Part shown: positions 26,747-35,785 of the stretch, one piece after another
Layout: every line of letters begins with the position of its first letter
How positions within the stretch are numbered: the stretch's first letter is position 1
Origin: Planctomycetota bacterium
Lineage (GTDB): Bacteria; Planctomycetota; Phycisphaerae; Phycisphaerales; UBA1924
Direction: 5' to 3'
Assembly (NCBI GenBank): GCA_013285505.1
Contig: CP053450.1
Location: 3,890,796-3,954,795 of the forward strand
Length of the DNA stretch: 64,000 nt
Made by a program: the position numbers and the translations under genes
Notes under the pieces: generated by a model
What the model was told of the DNA's origin: nothing
Databases searched by the model: none
The model's input: only the letters and a program-made list of their open reading frames with translations

Positions 26747-28894
26747 ATGAGCTTTGGCATCCGCAGACGGTTCGTCGCATCGGCGGCCTGTGCACTGGCG
26801 GCCGCGGCCGGACAGACGCTGGCCAGCGGCTCGGGCGAGAACATCATCATCATCGCCGACCCGCTCAACGCCGAGTCGATGTACGTCGCCAATTACTACC
26901 GCGCTGCGCGCAACGTGCCGGCCGAGAACGTGCTCTACTTCTCGCCGGGTGCCGACGACTACCAGGCCTTCGTGGCCTGGAACCTCAAGGCGCTCGAGAC
27001 GCTGATCGCCGAACGCGGCATCCAGAACCAGGCCGACTACATCGTGCTGATGCCCGGCTCGCCGTTCTATATCGATGCGCCCGGGCTGGTCTCGGACGGC
27101 TGCTCTCCGGTGCGGCGCTTCTCGATCTCCGGGGCCTACTCGACCGCCTTTGTCGCCGATGAGGTGCTCGGCGGCGTCAGCTCCAACTTCAACAACCGGT
27201 ACGCCCGCAACACGTTCACCATGGTGCGGTTCGACAGCGAGACCACCTATTTCGCCGGGAGCCCCAGCTCGGACCCCAACGCCCAGCGGTACTACATCGG
27301 CGCGATGCTCGGCTACACCGGCGAACGCGGGAACACGCTGCAGGAGATCCTCGACAACGTCGACCGCTCGGTCGCGGCGGACTTCACGCGGCCCGCGGGC
27401 ACCTTTTACTTCTGCGAGACCTCCGACCAGACCCGCTCCGCACCGCGTCACAACACGTTCAACAACGTGATCGCGCAGATCGAGTCACAGGGCGGGGCGG
27501 GCAGCCACGAGTTCCGCCAGATGCCGCGGAACGAGGACGACGTGCTGTGCGTCCTCACCGGCGCCGCGGTGCTCGACATCCCCGGGGCGAACATGACGAT
27601 TCTTCCCGGGGCGTACGCCGACCACCTGACCAGCTACGGCGCAATGTTCGACAACCAGAACCAGACGAAGATCTCGGACTGGATCCGCGAGGGCGCGACC
27701 GCCTCGGTCGGCGCGGTCGAGGAGCCGTGCAACTACGCCGGCAAGTTCACCCACGCCCGGTCGATGGTCTACTACCACCAGGGCGCGAGCATGGGCGAGT
27801 CGATCTTCCGTGCGCTCAACTTCACGCCGTTCCAGGGCCTGCTCTACGGCGACCCGATGTGCAGGCTCTTTGACTACCCGGTCACGGTGACAGTGCAGGA
27901 CCCACCGACCGACCCCGCCTCCGGCGGCGTCGAGATCAGCCCCACCGGGCAGACCGACAAGCCGGGCAACTTCGTGTTCGACTACGAGGTGGTCGTAGAC
28001 AACCGGCGGATGGACGCCGACTTTGCCTTGCCGCTGGAAGTGGACACGACGCAGCTCGAGGACGGCTGGCACGACCTCCGCGTCTTCGGCTACGACACGT
28101 CCACCATCCGATCGCTCGGCGTCTGGCAGGGCGAGCTGATCATCAACAACCACGGCCGCTCGGCCGAGCTTGCGAGCGTCTCGGGCACCAGCGGCGATCT
28201 CTCGACCACGTTCGTCTTCGACGCGCGGTCGGTGGCGGGGGGCACGGGTGCGCCGGTCGAGATCCGCCTGGTGCAGCACGACCGGGTGCTCGCGGCCGCG
28301 AGCGGGTGCGAGGCCACGCTGGAGGTCGCGGGTGTGCAGCTCGGCGCGGGCGACTCCGATATCCACGCCGAGGCGCTGTTCGCCGACGGGATGCGCGTCC
28401 GCTCGGCACCGATCCGGGTCTCGGTGGACTACACCGAGGGCACACCAGGCGGCAGCGTGCCCGATGTGTTCCAGTCGACCGTGTGGGTCGGCGACGCGAC
28501 CGAGGCGTTCGTCTCCGTGCCCTACCTGTTCGACGACGCGTCCGACGCGCTTACCTTCGAGATCATCGACGCACCGGCCCAGGCGGCGATCGTGGCCGGG
28601 CCCGACGGTCCCTACCGCCTGCTCCGTCCGGACGGGCAGGCCTCGGGGTTCGACGTCATGACCTACCGCGTGACCGCATCTTCAGGGCAGTCGGCGGTCG
28701 GCCGGGTGGTGCTCGTGTACGACCGCCACCCGCTCGATATCGACGCCAACGGGTCGTTCGATCTCGAGGATCTGTACGCGATCCACGCCGCTCCGGCCGA
28801 CGCCAATCTCGACGGCGTGGTCGACAACGCGGATGTGCGGTTCCTCGAGGCCACGCTCCGGTGCGGTGAGGCACGCGACGTGTCGAGCCGGTAA
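26747..28894 (+). CDS. Secreted TIGR03790-like protein with dockerin-like repeats
   Basis: 715 residues from the ATG at 26747, which sits after GGGAGA. A GTG at 26729 is the longer alternative. Signal peptide MSFGIRRRFVASAACALAAAAGQTLASG. Then ENIIIIADPLNAESMYVANY, YYRAARNVPAENVLYFSPGA and ADYIVLMPGSPFYID follow the pattern of the TIGR03790 family, a planctomycete-common secreted family of unknown role. C-terminal beta domains follow. Two EF-hand-like repeats come near the end (DIDANGSFDLEDL, DANLDGVVDNADV), but without the terminal AGC seen in four other proteins here. The frame is intact. Confidence 0.75.
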   Translation: MSFGIRRRFVASAACALAAAAGQTLASGSGENIIIIADPLNAESMYVANYYRAARNVPAENVLYFSPGADDYQAFVAWNLKALETLIAERGIQNQADYIVLMPGSPFYIDAPGLVSDGCSPVRRFSISGAYSTAFVADEVLGGVSSNFNNRYARNTFTMVRFDSETTYFAGSPSSDPNAQRYYIGAMLGYTGERGNTLQEILDNVDRSVAADFTRPAGTFYFCETSDQTRSAPRHNTFNNVIAQIESQGGAGSHEFRQMPRNEDDVLCVLTGAAVLDIPGANMTILPGAYADHLTSYGAMFDNQNQTKISDWIREGATASVGAVEEPCNYAGKFTHARSMVYYHQGASMGESIFRALNFTPFQGLLYGDPMCRLFDYPVTVTVQDPPTDPASGGVEISPTGQTDKPGNFVFDYEVVVDNRRMDADFALPLEVDTTQLEDGWHDLRVFGYDTSTIRSLGVWQGELIINNHGRSAELASVSGTSGDLSTTFVFDARSVAGGTGAPVEIRLVQHDRVLAAASGCEATLEVAGVQLGAGDSDIHAEALFADGMRVRSAPIRVSVDYTEGTPGGSVPDVFQSTVWVGDATEAFVSVPYLFDDASDALTFEIIDAPAQAAIVAGPDGPYRLLRPDGQASGFDVMTYRVTASSGQSAVGRVVLVYDRHPLDIDANGSFDLEDLYAIHAAPADANLDGVVDNADVRFLEATLRCGEARDVSSR

Positions 28895-28958
28895 GGTCTC
28901 GGATTCTCCAGCCCCGATCGACGCCCCTCTCGCGGAGGCAGCACCGGCTCGCCCGACC

Positions 28959-30592
28959 ATGTCCACCCCGCCACACGCCCCGCCCATCCGCTTCCTGCCG
29001 GTCCAGGGACCGCCCGTCGCGGCGATCGATGTGCCCTCCGGCACCTCGCCGCTGATCGGCCGGAGCGTCGCGTGCGATGTGCAGCTGCCCGACGCGTCGG
29101 TCTCCAGGCGTCACGCCACCCTCACCAGCGAGGGCGGCATCTGGCACGTCACCGACCTGCACAGCCGGGCCGGCGTATTGATCAACGGTCAGGCGATCGC
29201 GCCCGACACGCCCACGCCCGTGCACGACCTCGACCTGGTCTCGGTCGGCCCGTGGACCTTCCGGGCGCAGCTCGGCACGTCGGTCGGTACGACGCGCATG
29301 ACGCTCGACGGCTCGTCGGGCTTTCTCGCGGCCGGGGAGCGCGTGGACGCCATCCCCGAGCGCGAGCTGCGGTCGCTGGCCCGACGCAGGCTCGATCTGC
29401 TGATTGACTATGCCGCGAATATCTACGCCGCGACGCTCGAAGAGCCGCTCGCCGCCGTGCTGGCCCAGGCCGCGAGGGAGGGCACGGGGTTTCCGCGTGC
29501 GGCGGTGTTCCGGATGGTGGGTGACGAGATCGAGCTGCTCTCGATGTCGGGCGACTTTGTGCTCTCCGAGCAGCCGTTCTCGCGGAGCCTGATCGAGGCT
29601 GCTGCGGACGGGCAGGTCGCGCGGCTGAGCCACGACGCGCCGATCGACCACGGCGAGTCGATCGCGAGGCTGGGCATCGAGGCGGCGATCTGCGCACCGA
29701 TCGCGCTGGGCGAGACGATCGACGCGTTCCTGTATCTGGACGACCGCCGGCACGACGCCCACGTCGAGCCGGACGCCGCGGCGTTCTGCCAGGCGCTGTG
29801 CCGCATCGGCGGGCTTGCGCTGGCCAACCAGCGCCGGGCGGCGCTCGAGCGGATCAACAGCGAGATCATGCGTGATGTCGCTGCGGCGGCCGAGGCCCGG
29901 CGTCTGCTGATGCCCGCCGGTGAGGGTGTCGCGCAGGGTGTTCGCTACAGCGTCCGCATGAAGCCGGGGCGGTTTGTCGCGGGCGATCTGTTCAACATCT
30001 TCCCGCTCGGCGACGGGCGGGTCGGGGTGTACCTCGGCGACGTCGCGGGCAAGGGTGTCGGCGCGGCCATGCTGATGGCGACGACGCAGACGATGCTCAA
30101 CGCGGCGCTGCGATCGACCGGCAGCCCGGCCGCGGCGCTGCAGGAGATCGGTCCCGAGCTCTCGCCCCTGCTGCCCGGCGGGCGGTTCATCTCGCTGTGG
30201 GTCGCGGTCATCGACCCGGGCGCGCGCGGTGCGGTTCGTCGATGCCGGGCACGGGCACTGGCTGGTGCGCACCGCGGCCGAGTCTGCGCCCGACCCCGCT
30301 CCGCACGGTCGGGGGCCTGCCGCTCGGGGTCGATCCGGACGCCCCCTACCACGACGAGGCGCTGACCCTCGGCGAGGGCGGACGGATCATCCTGTTCTCC
30401 GACGGTGTGGCCGAACAGCGCGACCGCGAGGGCGAGGAGTTTGGCCACGCCCGCACCATCGACGCGCTCCGCCCCAGCCAGTCCGCGGCCGACGACGTGT
30501 CGCGGCTCTTTGAGGCAGTCGAATCCCACGCCGGGGCCGACGCCCTCGACGACGATGTCACCGTCGCCAGCCTCTCGATCGAGTCGGCCTGA
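28959..30592 (+). CDS. FHA-GAF-SpoIIE serine phosphatase, two frame breaks
   Basis: Predicted cytoplasmic signalling phosphatase. Residues ~20-110 form an FHA domain (LIGRSVACDVQLPD, VSRRHATL, GVLINGQ) that binds phosphothreonine. The middle resembles GAF (AAVFRMVGDEIELLS to CRIGGLALANQRR). The C-terminal half is a PPM/SpoIIE phosphatase, with metal Asp in FVAGDLFNI, LGDVAGKGVGAAMLMA, then FVDAGHGHWLV and LFSDGVAEQRD. Breaks near 30225 (GGCGCGCGCGGTG) and 30302 (CCCCGCTCCGC) are each one CG short. Start 28959 avoids overlap with the preceding gene. It may act in a partner-switching or phosphoprotein-sensing pathway; no partner gene is adjacent. Confidence 0.82.
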
Positions 30593-30611
30593 ATCGAGAC
30601 CGCCCGGGTGA

Positions 30612-31097
30612 TCACTCGCCCGGCACGCCGATGTCCTCGTTCCAGAGGTCCGGGTGCTCGGCGATGAACTGCACCATCATCGAGATGCACCGCGGGTCGT
30701 CGGCCACGACCACCTCCGCCCCCGACGCGGCGAGCCAGTCCTCGCGCCCCTGGAACGTGCGGTTCTCGCCGATCACCACCCGGGGATGCGGTGCAGCACC
30801 GTCGCCCCCGAGCACATGGCGCAGGGCGAGAGCGTCGTCGCCAGCGTCAGTGTGTGCCAGTCGCGCCGGCGGCCCGCCGCCCGGAAGCAGCTCATCTCCC
30901 CGTGCGCCGTCGGGTCGCCCGACTGCACGCGCATGTTGTGCCCCGCGGCGACGACCTCCCCCGCCGGAGTGATCAACGCCGCGCCGATGGGGATGCCCCC
31001 CTCGGCGAGTGACTTCTCGGCCTGCGCGATCGCGGCCTCGAGCCGCCGCTCGGTCCAACGCCTCGCGGCCGGGCACGCCTCGTTTCGGTGTCGCCAT
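30612..31097 (-). CDS. Cytosine deaminase-like (yeast FCY1 type) zinc deaminase, two frame breaks
   Basis: Predicted to deaminate cytosine to uracil. Repaired sequence: AAIAQAEKSLAEGGIPIGAA, then GDPTAHGEMSCFRAAGR with zinc His and catalytic Glu (HGE), then TTLSPCAMCSG with the zinc Cys pair. After a break near 30785 comes RVVIGENRTFQGREDWLA, and the C-terminal FIAEHPDLWNEDIG. That Trp-x-Glu-Asp-Ile-Gly end and the IGEN segment are hallmarks of the FCY1 type rather than of TadA or guanine deaminase. The break near 31070 is one CG short; the one at 30785 lacks a single base at CCGGG. It is divergent from upp, whose product would use the uracil formed. Confidence 0.8.
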   Translation of the reverse strand: MATPKRGVPGREALDRAAARGRDRAGREVTRRGGHPHRRGVDHSGGGGRRRGAQHARAVGRPDGARGDELLPGGGPPARLAHTDAGDDALALRHVLGGDGAAPHPRVVIGENRTFQGREDWLAASGAEVVVADDPRCISMMVQFIAEHPDLWNEDIGVPGE

Positions 31098-31170
31098 GGC
31101 GGTGTTGTAGCACAGACCGAGGCCCCGCGTGCCGACGCTCGCAGCCCCCCGTTCGTGGTAGGCTGGGCCG

Positions 31171-31809
31171 ATGCCCGACTCGCCCGCCAACGTCGTGGTC
31201 TTCGACCACCCGCTCATCCAGCACAAGCTCACGTGGCTCCGCGAGCGCTCCACCAGCTCGCGGGCGTTCCGCGCGCTGATGACCCAGATCGCCGGGCTCA
31301 TGGTTTACGAGGTCACGCGTCACTTCCCGCACGCCCCGGTCGAGATCGACACGCCGCTGGAACGCATGACCGGCACGCGCCTGGCCGGGACGGTCACGGT
31401 CGTGCCCGTGCTCCGCGCCGGGTTGGGCATGACCGAGGGCGTGATGGACGTCATGCCCGAGGCCCGCGTCGGCCACCTGGGCATGGCCCGCGACGAGAGC
31501 ACGCTCGAGCCCAAGGCCTATCTCAACAAGCTGCCCAGCGATCTCGACGCCGGGCCGGTGATCCTGGTCGACCCGATGCTCGCCACCGGCGGCTCCGCGG
31601 CCGCGGCGGCGCGCATGCTGCGTGAGGCCGGCGCGACCGACCTGCGCCTCATGTGCCTCGTCGCCGCGCCCGAGGGCATCGCCCTGATCCACCAGGCCGA
31701 GCCCGAGCTGGTGATCTACACCGCCTCGATCGACCGGCGGCTCAACGAGCTGGGCTTCCTCCTGCCCGGTCTCGGCCACGCCGGCGCCCGGCTCTACGGC
31801 ACCGTGTAG
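31171..31809 (+). CDS. upp: Uracil phosphoribosyltransferase
   Basis: Makes UMP from uracil and PRPP in pyrimidine salvage. The 212-residue frame is intact. VFDHPLIQHKLTWLRERSTS is the typical start, VVPVLRAGLGMTEGVMD follows, the PRPP-binding loop is DPMLATGGS at ~133-141, and IDRRLNELGFLLPGLGHAGA is the conserved uracil-binding end. It is transcribed divergently from a cytosine deaminase-like gene 73 bases away, which forms a cytosine-to-UMP salvage pair. Confidence 0.96.
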   Translation: MPDSPANVVVFDHPLIQHKLTWLRERSTSSRAFRALMTQIAGLMVYEVTRHFPHAPVEIDTPLERMTGTRLAGTVTVVPVLRAGLGMTEGVMDVMPEARVGHLGMARDESTLEPKAYLNKLPSDLDAGPVILVDPMLATGGSAAAAARMLREAGATDLRLMCLVAAPEGIALIHQAEPELVIYTASIDRRLNELGFLLPGLGHAGARLYGTV

Positions 31810-31855
31810 CCCGTCGCATCAACAGAATCTCAGGAGAGCGGCTGCGTCGATGGCC

Positions 31856-34573
31856 CTAGGTCTGCGCGGCCGTCGCCCGCGGCGGGGTCCGCACGTTCGT
31901 CCCCGCGAGGATCGACGAGATCAGCGCCGTCCAGCCGGTCTGGTGGCTCGCGCCCAGCCCCTTGCCGGTGTCGCCGTGAAAGAACTCGTGGAAGAAGAGC
32001 ATCTCCTCGCCCGCCGAGTCGACGAACGGCTGCTCGCCGCCGAGGAAGGGGCGCTTGGACTGCCCGTTGATCTCGAACAGCCTCGCCAGCCGCCGACGCA
32101 GCTCCTGGGACACGTCCCACAGATTCATCATGTTGCCCGATCCGGTGGGACACTCGACCTGGAGCGCATCGCCGTAGAACCGGTGATACCGCTCGAGCGA
32201 CTTGACGATCATGTAGTTGATCGGGAACCAGATCGGCCCGCGCCAATTGCTGTTGCCGCCGAACATCTGCGTCGGGCTCTCCCCCGGCGCATACTCCACG
32301 CGGAACTCCTGATCGTCGAGCTTCATGATGAAAGGCTCGGTCGCGTGGATCTTCGAGAGCGACCGGATGCCGAAGGGCGAGAGAAACTCCTTCTCGTCGA
32401 GCAGATAGCCGAGCATGCGCACCAGCCGCTCGCGTGAGGGCAGCGCCAGCAGCCGGTAGGCGTGCTCGGGCCGCCCGTCCGGCTCCATGTACGTCGTATG
32501 CCGGGCAAGATCGCTCCGGTTCTCCAGGAACCAATTCATCCGCTTGGCGAATCCCGGGAGCTGATTGATCACCCGCTCTTCCAGGATCTCGCACGCGATC
32601 ATCGGGAGAATGCCCACCAGCGAGCGGATCCGCATCGGCATGCCCGTGTCGCCCACGCGGATGCGGTCGTAGTAGAAGCCGTCCTTCTCGTCCCACAGCC
32701 CGGTGCCGCCCAGCGTGTTCATCGCGTCGGTGATGTGCACGAAGTGCTCGAAGAACTTGGACGCCATGTCCTCGTAGGCGGGGTTGTGGATCGCCAGCTC
32801 CATCGCCATCGAGAGCATGTGGCCGCAGAAAAACGCCATCCACGCCGTCGCGTCGGCCTGCTCAAGTTTGCCCTCGATCGGCAGCGGCTGCGAACGGTCG
32901 AACACCCCGATGTTGTCCAGCCCCAGAAACCCGCCGCTGAAGATGTTCTCACCCTGCGGGTCCTTGCGGTTAACCCACCACGTGAAGTTCAGCAGCAGCT
33001 TCTGGAACGTGCGGGAGAGGAACAGCCGGTCGCCCCGCCCCTCGGCCAGCTCACGCTGGTACACCCGCCAGCACGCCCACGCGTGCACCGGTGGGTTGAC
33101 ATCGCCGAAGGCAAACTCGTACGCCGGCATCTGCCCGTTGGGGTGCATGTACCACTCACGCAGCATCAGCACCAGCTGCCGCTTGGCAAAGTCCGGGTCG
33201 ATCCGCGCCATCGGCACCATGTGGAACGCCGTGTCCCACGCCGCGAACCACGGGTACTCCCACGTGTCGGGGATGCTCAGGATGTCGCGGCTGTGCAGGT
33301 GCGACCAGTCGTGGTTACGCCCCAGACGCCTCGACTCCGGCGGCGGCGGCTGGCTCGGGTCGCCCGCCAGCCAGTCCTTCACCACGTAGTGGTAGAACTG
33401 CTTGCCCCACAGCAACCCGGCAAACGCCTGCCGGCTGATGGCCCGCTGCTCGGGCGAGTGATGCTCGCCGATCTTGTGCGCATAAAACTCGTCCGCCTCA
33501 CGACGGCGGGTCTCGATGACCTCATCGAACGCGCCGGCCAGGTCGTCGGCCTGCGGCTCGATCTCGGCCGGCCGGATCCTCACCCGCACCGTCACACTCT
33601 CACCGGCCCCGACCCGCAGCCGGTGCCACGCGCCGGCCTTCGTGCCGTGCCGCGCGGGGTTGACCGCGCCGGTCTCGCCACCGACCACGCGACGCTGGAA
33701 CCCGTCCTTCACATACGGCCCGGCGCTCGCGTAGCCGAAGATGCGCTCGAAGTTCGTCTCGTTCTCGGTAAAGAGCAGCTCCGGCACATCCCCCTCAGGA
33801 CCAGCCGCCCCGCCGCACCCGGGGCCGAAATCGACCGCGAACCGCCCCAGTGTCTCGTGCTCGCAGAGCACCCGCCCCGGCGTCTCCTGCCAGATCCGCG
33901 GCTTCTCGCCGACCCCCTCCTCCGGCGCGCCCCACGACCACGTATTGCGGAACCACACCGTCGGCAACAAGTGCAGGTCGGCCGCCTCCGGCCCGTGGTT
34001 GTGCGCAGTGATCTCCACCAGCGTGTCGTTGTCCGACGCCTTGGCGTACTCGATCGTCACGTCGAAGAACCTGTTGCCCTCGAAGACGCCGGTGTCGGTG
34101 AGTTCGTATTCGGGCTTGTCCTTCCCGCGCCTGCCGTTCTCGGCGACGAGATCGTCGTACGGGAACTCCCGCTGCGGATACCGGTACAGCGCCTTGGCGT
34201 ACGAGTGCGTCGGCGTGGAGTCGAGGTAGAAATACACCTCCTTGACGTCCTCGCCGTGGTTCCCCTCGTCGTTGGTCAGGCCAAAGAGGCGTTCCTTGAG
34301 GATGCCATCCTTCCCGTTCCAGAGCGAGACCGCAAAGCACAGCCGGCACTGCCGATCGCACCAGCCCAGCAGCCCGTCCTCGCCCCACCGGTACGCGCGG
34401 CTCCGCGCGTGCTCGTGGGGAAAATAGTCCCAGCAGTTGCCGTGGTCTGAATAATCCTCCCGCACCGTGCCCCACTGGCGCTCGGGCAGATAGGGGCCCC
34501 AACGCTTCCAGTTGGCCTTCTGCTCGGCCTCCTCGAGCAGGCGTTGACTCTCTGTGCAGGTTTCGGGGGTCAT
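31856..34573 (-). CDS. MGH1/GH63-like glucosidase
   Basis: Large (905-residue) cytoplasmic-looking glycoside hydrolase without signal peptide. The start has ANWKRWGPYLPERQWGTVRE followed by DYSDHGNCWDYFPHEHARSR, typical of the bacterial GH63-related glucosidases. The middle and end form an (alpha/alpha)6 barrel with FAAWDTAFHMVPMARIDPDF, WKDP-like WVNRKDPQGENIFSGGFLGL, GNSNWRGPIWFPINYMIV and FFHEFFHGDTGKGLGASHQT. Substrate is uncertain (alpha-glucosides or glucosylglycerate-type compounds by family). I chose the ATG at 34573 because the conserved start follows; an upstream ATG would add ~15 residues. The frame is intact. Confidence 0.85.
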   Translation of the reverse strand: MTPETCTESQRLLEEAEQKANWKRWGPYLPERQWGTVREDYSDHGNCWDYFPHEHARSRAYRWGEDGLLGWCDRQCRLCFAVSLWNGKDGILKERLFGLTNDEGNHGEDVKEVYFYLDSTPTHSYAKALYRYPQREFPYDDLVAENGRRGKDKPEYELTDTGVFEGNRFFDVTIEYAKASDNDTLVEITAHNHGPEAADLHLLPTVWFRNTWSWGAPEEGVGEKPRIWQETPGRVLCEHETLGRFAVDFGPGCGGAAGPEGDVPELLFTENETNFERIFGYASAGPYVKDGFQRRVVGGETGAVNPARHGTKAGAWHRLRVGAGESVTVRVRIRPAEIEPQADDLAGAFDEVIETRRREADEFYAHKIGEHHSPEQRAISRQAFAGLLWGKQFYHYVVKDWLAGDPSQPPPPESRRLGRNHDWSHLHSRDILSIPDTWEYPWFAAWDTAFHMVPMARIDPDFAKRQLVLMLREWYMHPNGQMPAYEFAFGDVNPPVHAWACWRVYQRELAEGRGDRLFLSRTFQKLLLNFTWWVNRKDPQGENIFSGGFLGLDNIGVFDRSQPLPIEGKLEQADATAWMAFFCGHMLSMAMELAIHNPAYEDMASKFFEHFVHITDAMNTLGGTGLWDEKDGFYYDRIRVGDTGMPMRIRSLVGILPMIACEILEERVINQLPGFAKRMNWFLENRSDLARHTTYMEPDGRPEHAYRLLALPSRERLVRMLGYLLDEKEFLSPFGIRSLSKIHATEPFIMKLDDQEFRVEYAPGESPTQMFGGNSNWRGPIWFPINYMIVKSLERYHRFYGDALQVECPTGSGNMMNLWDVSQELRRRLARLFEINGQSKRPFLGGEQPFVDSAGEEMLFFHEFFHGDTGKGLGASHQTGWTALISSILAGTNVRTPPRATAAQT

Positions 34574-34800
34574 AAGCGGGTGTGGCTCCGTGTGCTCTTC
34601 ATCGGTCTGATGGATCATCCGGCTTGCAGGCACGCAACGGTACGCCAACAGAACGCCCACGCCGCGTCAACACAATCCGCACCGAGTCTTGGCAGAACGT
34701 TTATCCGGGCAAACCACGCCCCGGTCTACCTTCTCCGCGTCCTGGCTCGGCGCGAGCCGGAAGCGACCCTCAAGACCCACGTGTACCCACGGAGCACCGC

Positions 34801-35700
34801 ATGCGCACCGACACCCGTCGAGGCTTCACGCTGATCGAACTGCTGGTAGTCATCGCCATCATCGCCCTCCTCATCGGGATCCTCCTGCCCGCACTCGGCA
34901 AGGCCCGCGCCTCCGCGCGGCAGCTCAAGTGCAACACCCAGCAACGCTCCCTCGGGCAGGCGCTGCTCGGATACGCCCTCGACAACGACGACTACTGGCA
35001 CGGCGGCTGGGACAACAACGCCCTCCGGTTCCGCAAGCTCTTCGGCAGCCGCTTCTACCTCCTCAAGCCCGTCGAGAACAACCAGGTCTACTGGGCCCAG
35101 CTCTACGACGACCGCCTCGGCGCCGAGCTCACCGACGAGATGTTCGACTCCACCGGAGGCGTCGGCGAGGACACCCTGCCCATCCCCGCGTGGGAGACCA
35201 CCAGCTGCCCCGACGCCAAGTTCACCGTCGCCGCCTTCCGCAACGGCGGCGCACTCCCCCACGACCCCTACACCCTCTGGTCCAGCTACTGCTTCAACGG
35301 CGTCACGCCCGGCTTCGACGGCGTGCCCGAGACCGTCACCCGGATGTTCTTCGGCCGCCAGAACGGCAAACGCGCCCCGCGCCGACTCGGCACCATCGAG
35401 TTCCCTGCCGAGATCATCATGTTCCAGGACGGCTCCGAGGTCGTCATGGACGGCAACGGCGACACACTCGTCCAGATGGACCAGTGGGACAACAGCAACG
35501 ACACCGACGACCGCCAGTACTGGGAGCAGGAGTACTTCCGACACTCCACCTCCAGCGCCGTCACCTGGACCGACGGCCACGTCAGCAACATCTCACGAGG
35601 CCAGGCCGACGCCAAGAAGCAGGAACTCATCGACGCCTGGGGCACCAGCGACAGCGTCCCCCTGCCCTGGTACTCGACGCCCAGCGTCGAGAAACGCTGA
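34801..35700 (+). CDS. Type II secretion pseudopilin-like protein (prepilin N-terminal methylation motif)
   Basis: 299 residues. RRGFTLIELLVVIAIIALLI is a class III prepilin signal, cleaved between Gly and Phe with Phe methylation, followed by the standard helix. The remainder is a secreted globular domain (CNTQQRSLGQALLGYALDND, SAVTWTDGHVSNISRGQ) like the H-x-G-DG-x-DG family abundant in planctomycetes. GGAG lies just before the ATG. It precedes a dockerin protein gene in the same direction by 85 bases. Role inferred: cell-surface or secretion-associated; many such paralogues have no known function. Confidence 0.85.
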   Translation: MRTDTRRGFTLIELLVVIAIIALLIGILLPALGKARASARQLKCNTQQRSLGQALLGYALDNDDYWHGGWDNNALRFRKLFGSRFYLLKPVENNQVYWAQLYDDRLGAELTDEMFDSTGGVGEDTLPIPAWETTSCPDAKFTVAAFRNGGALPHDPYTLWSSYCFNGVTPGFDGVPETVTRMFFGRQNGKRAPRRLGTIEFPAEIIMFQDGSEVVMDGNGDTLVQMDQWDNSNDTDDRQYWEQEYFRHSTSSAVTWTDGHVSNISRGQADAKKQELIDAWGTSDSVPLPWYSTPSVEKR

Positions 35701-35785
35701 CCACCACCACACCCATCACCACCGCCCGACGGGGACGCGTCTGTCCCCCTGGGCTCACCTTCCCGAGATACAGAGGAGATCCACC

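Noticed and set aside
32462..34450. 662-codon plus-strand frame opposite the glucosidase
   Set aside because: Arg/Val/His-rich antisense shadow without a ribosome site.
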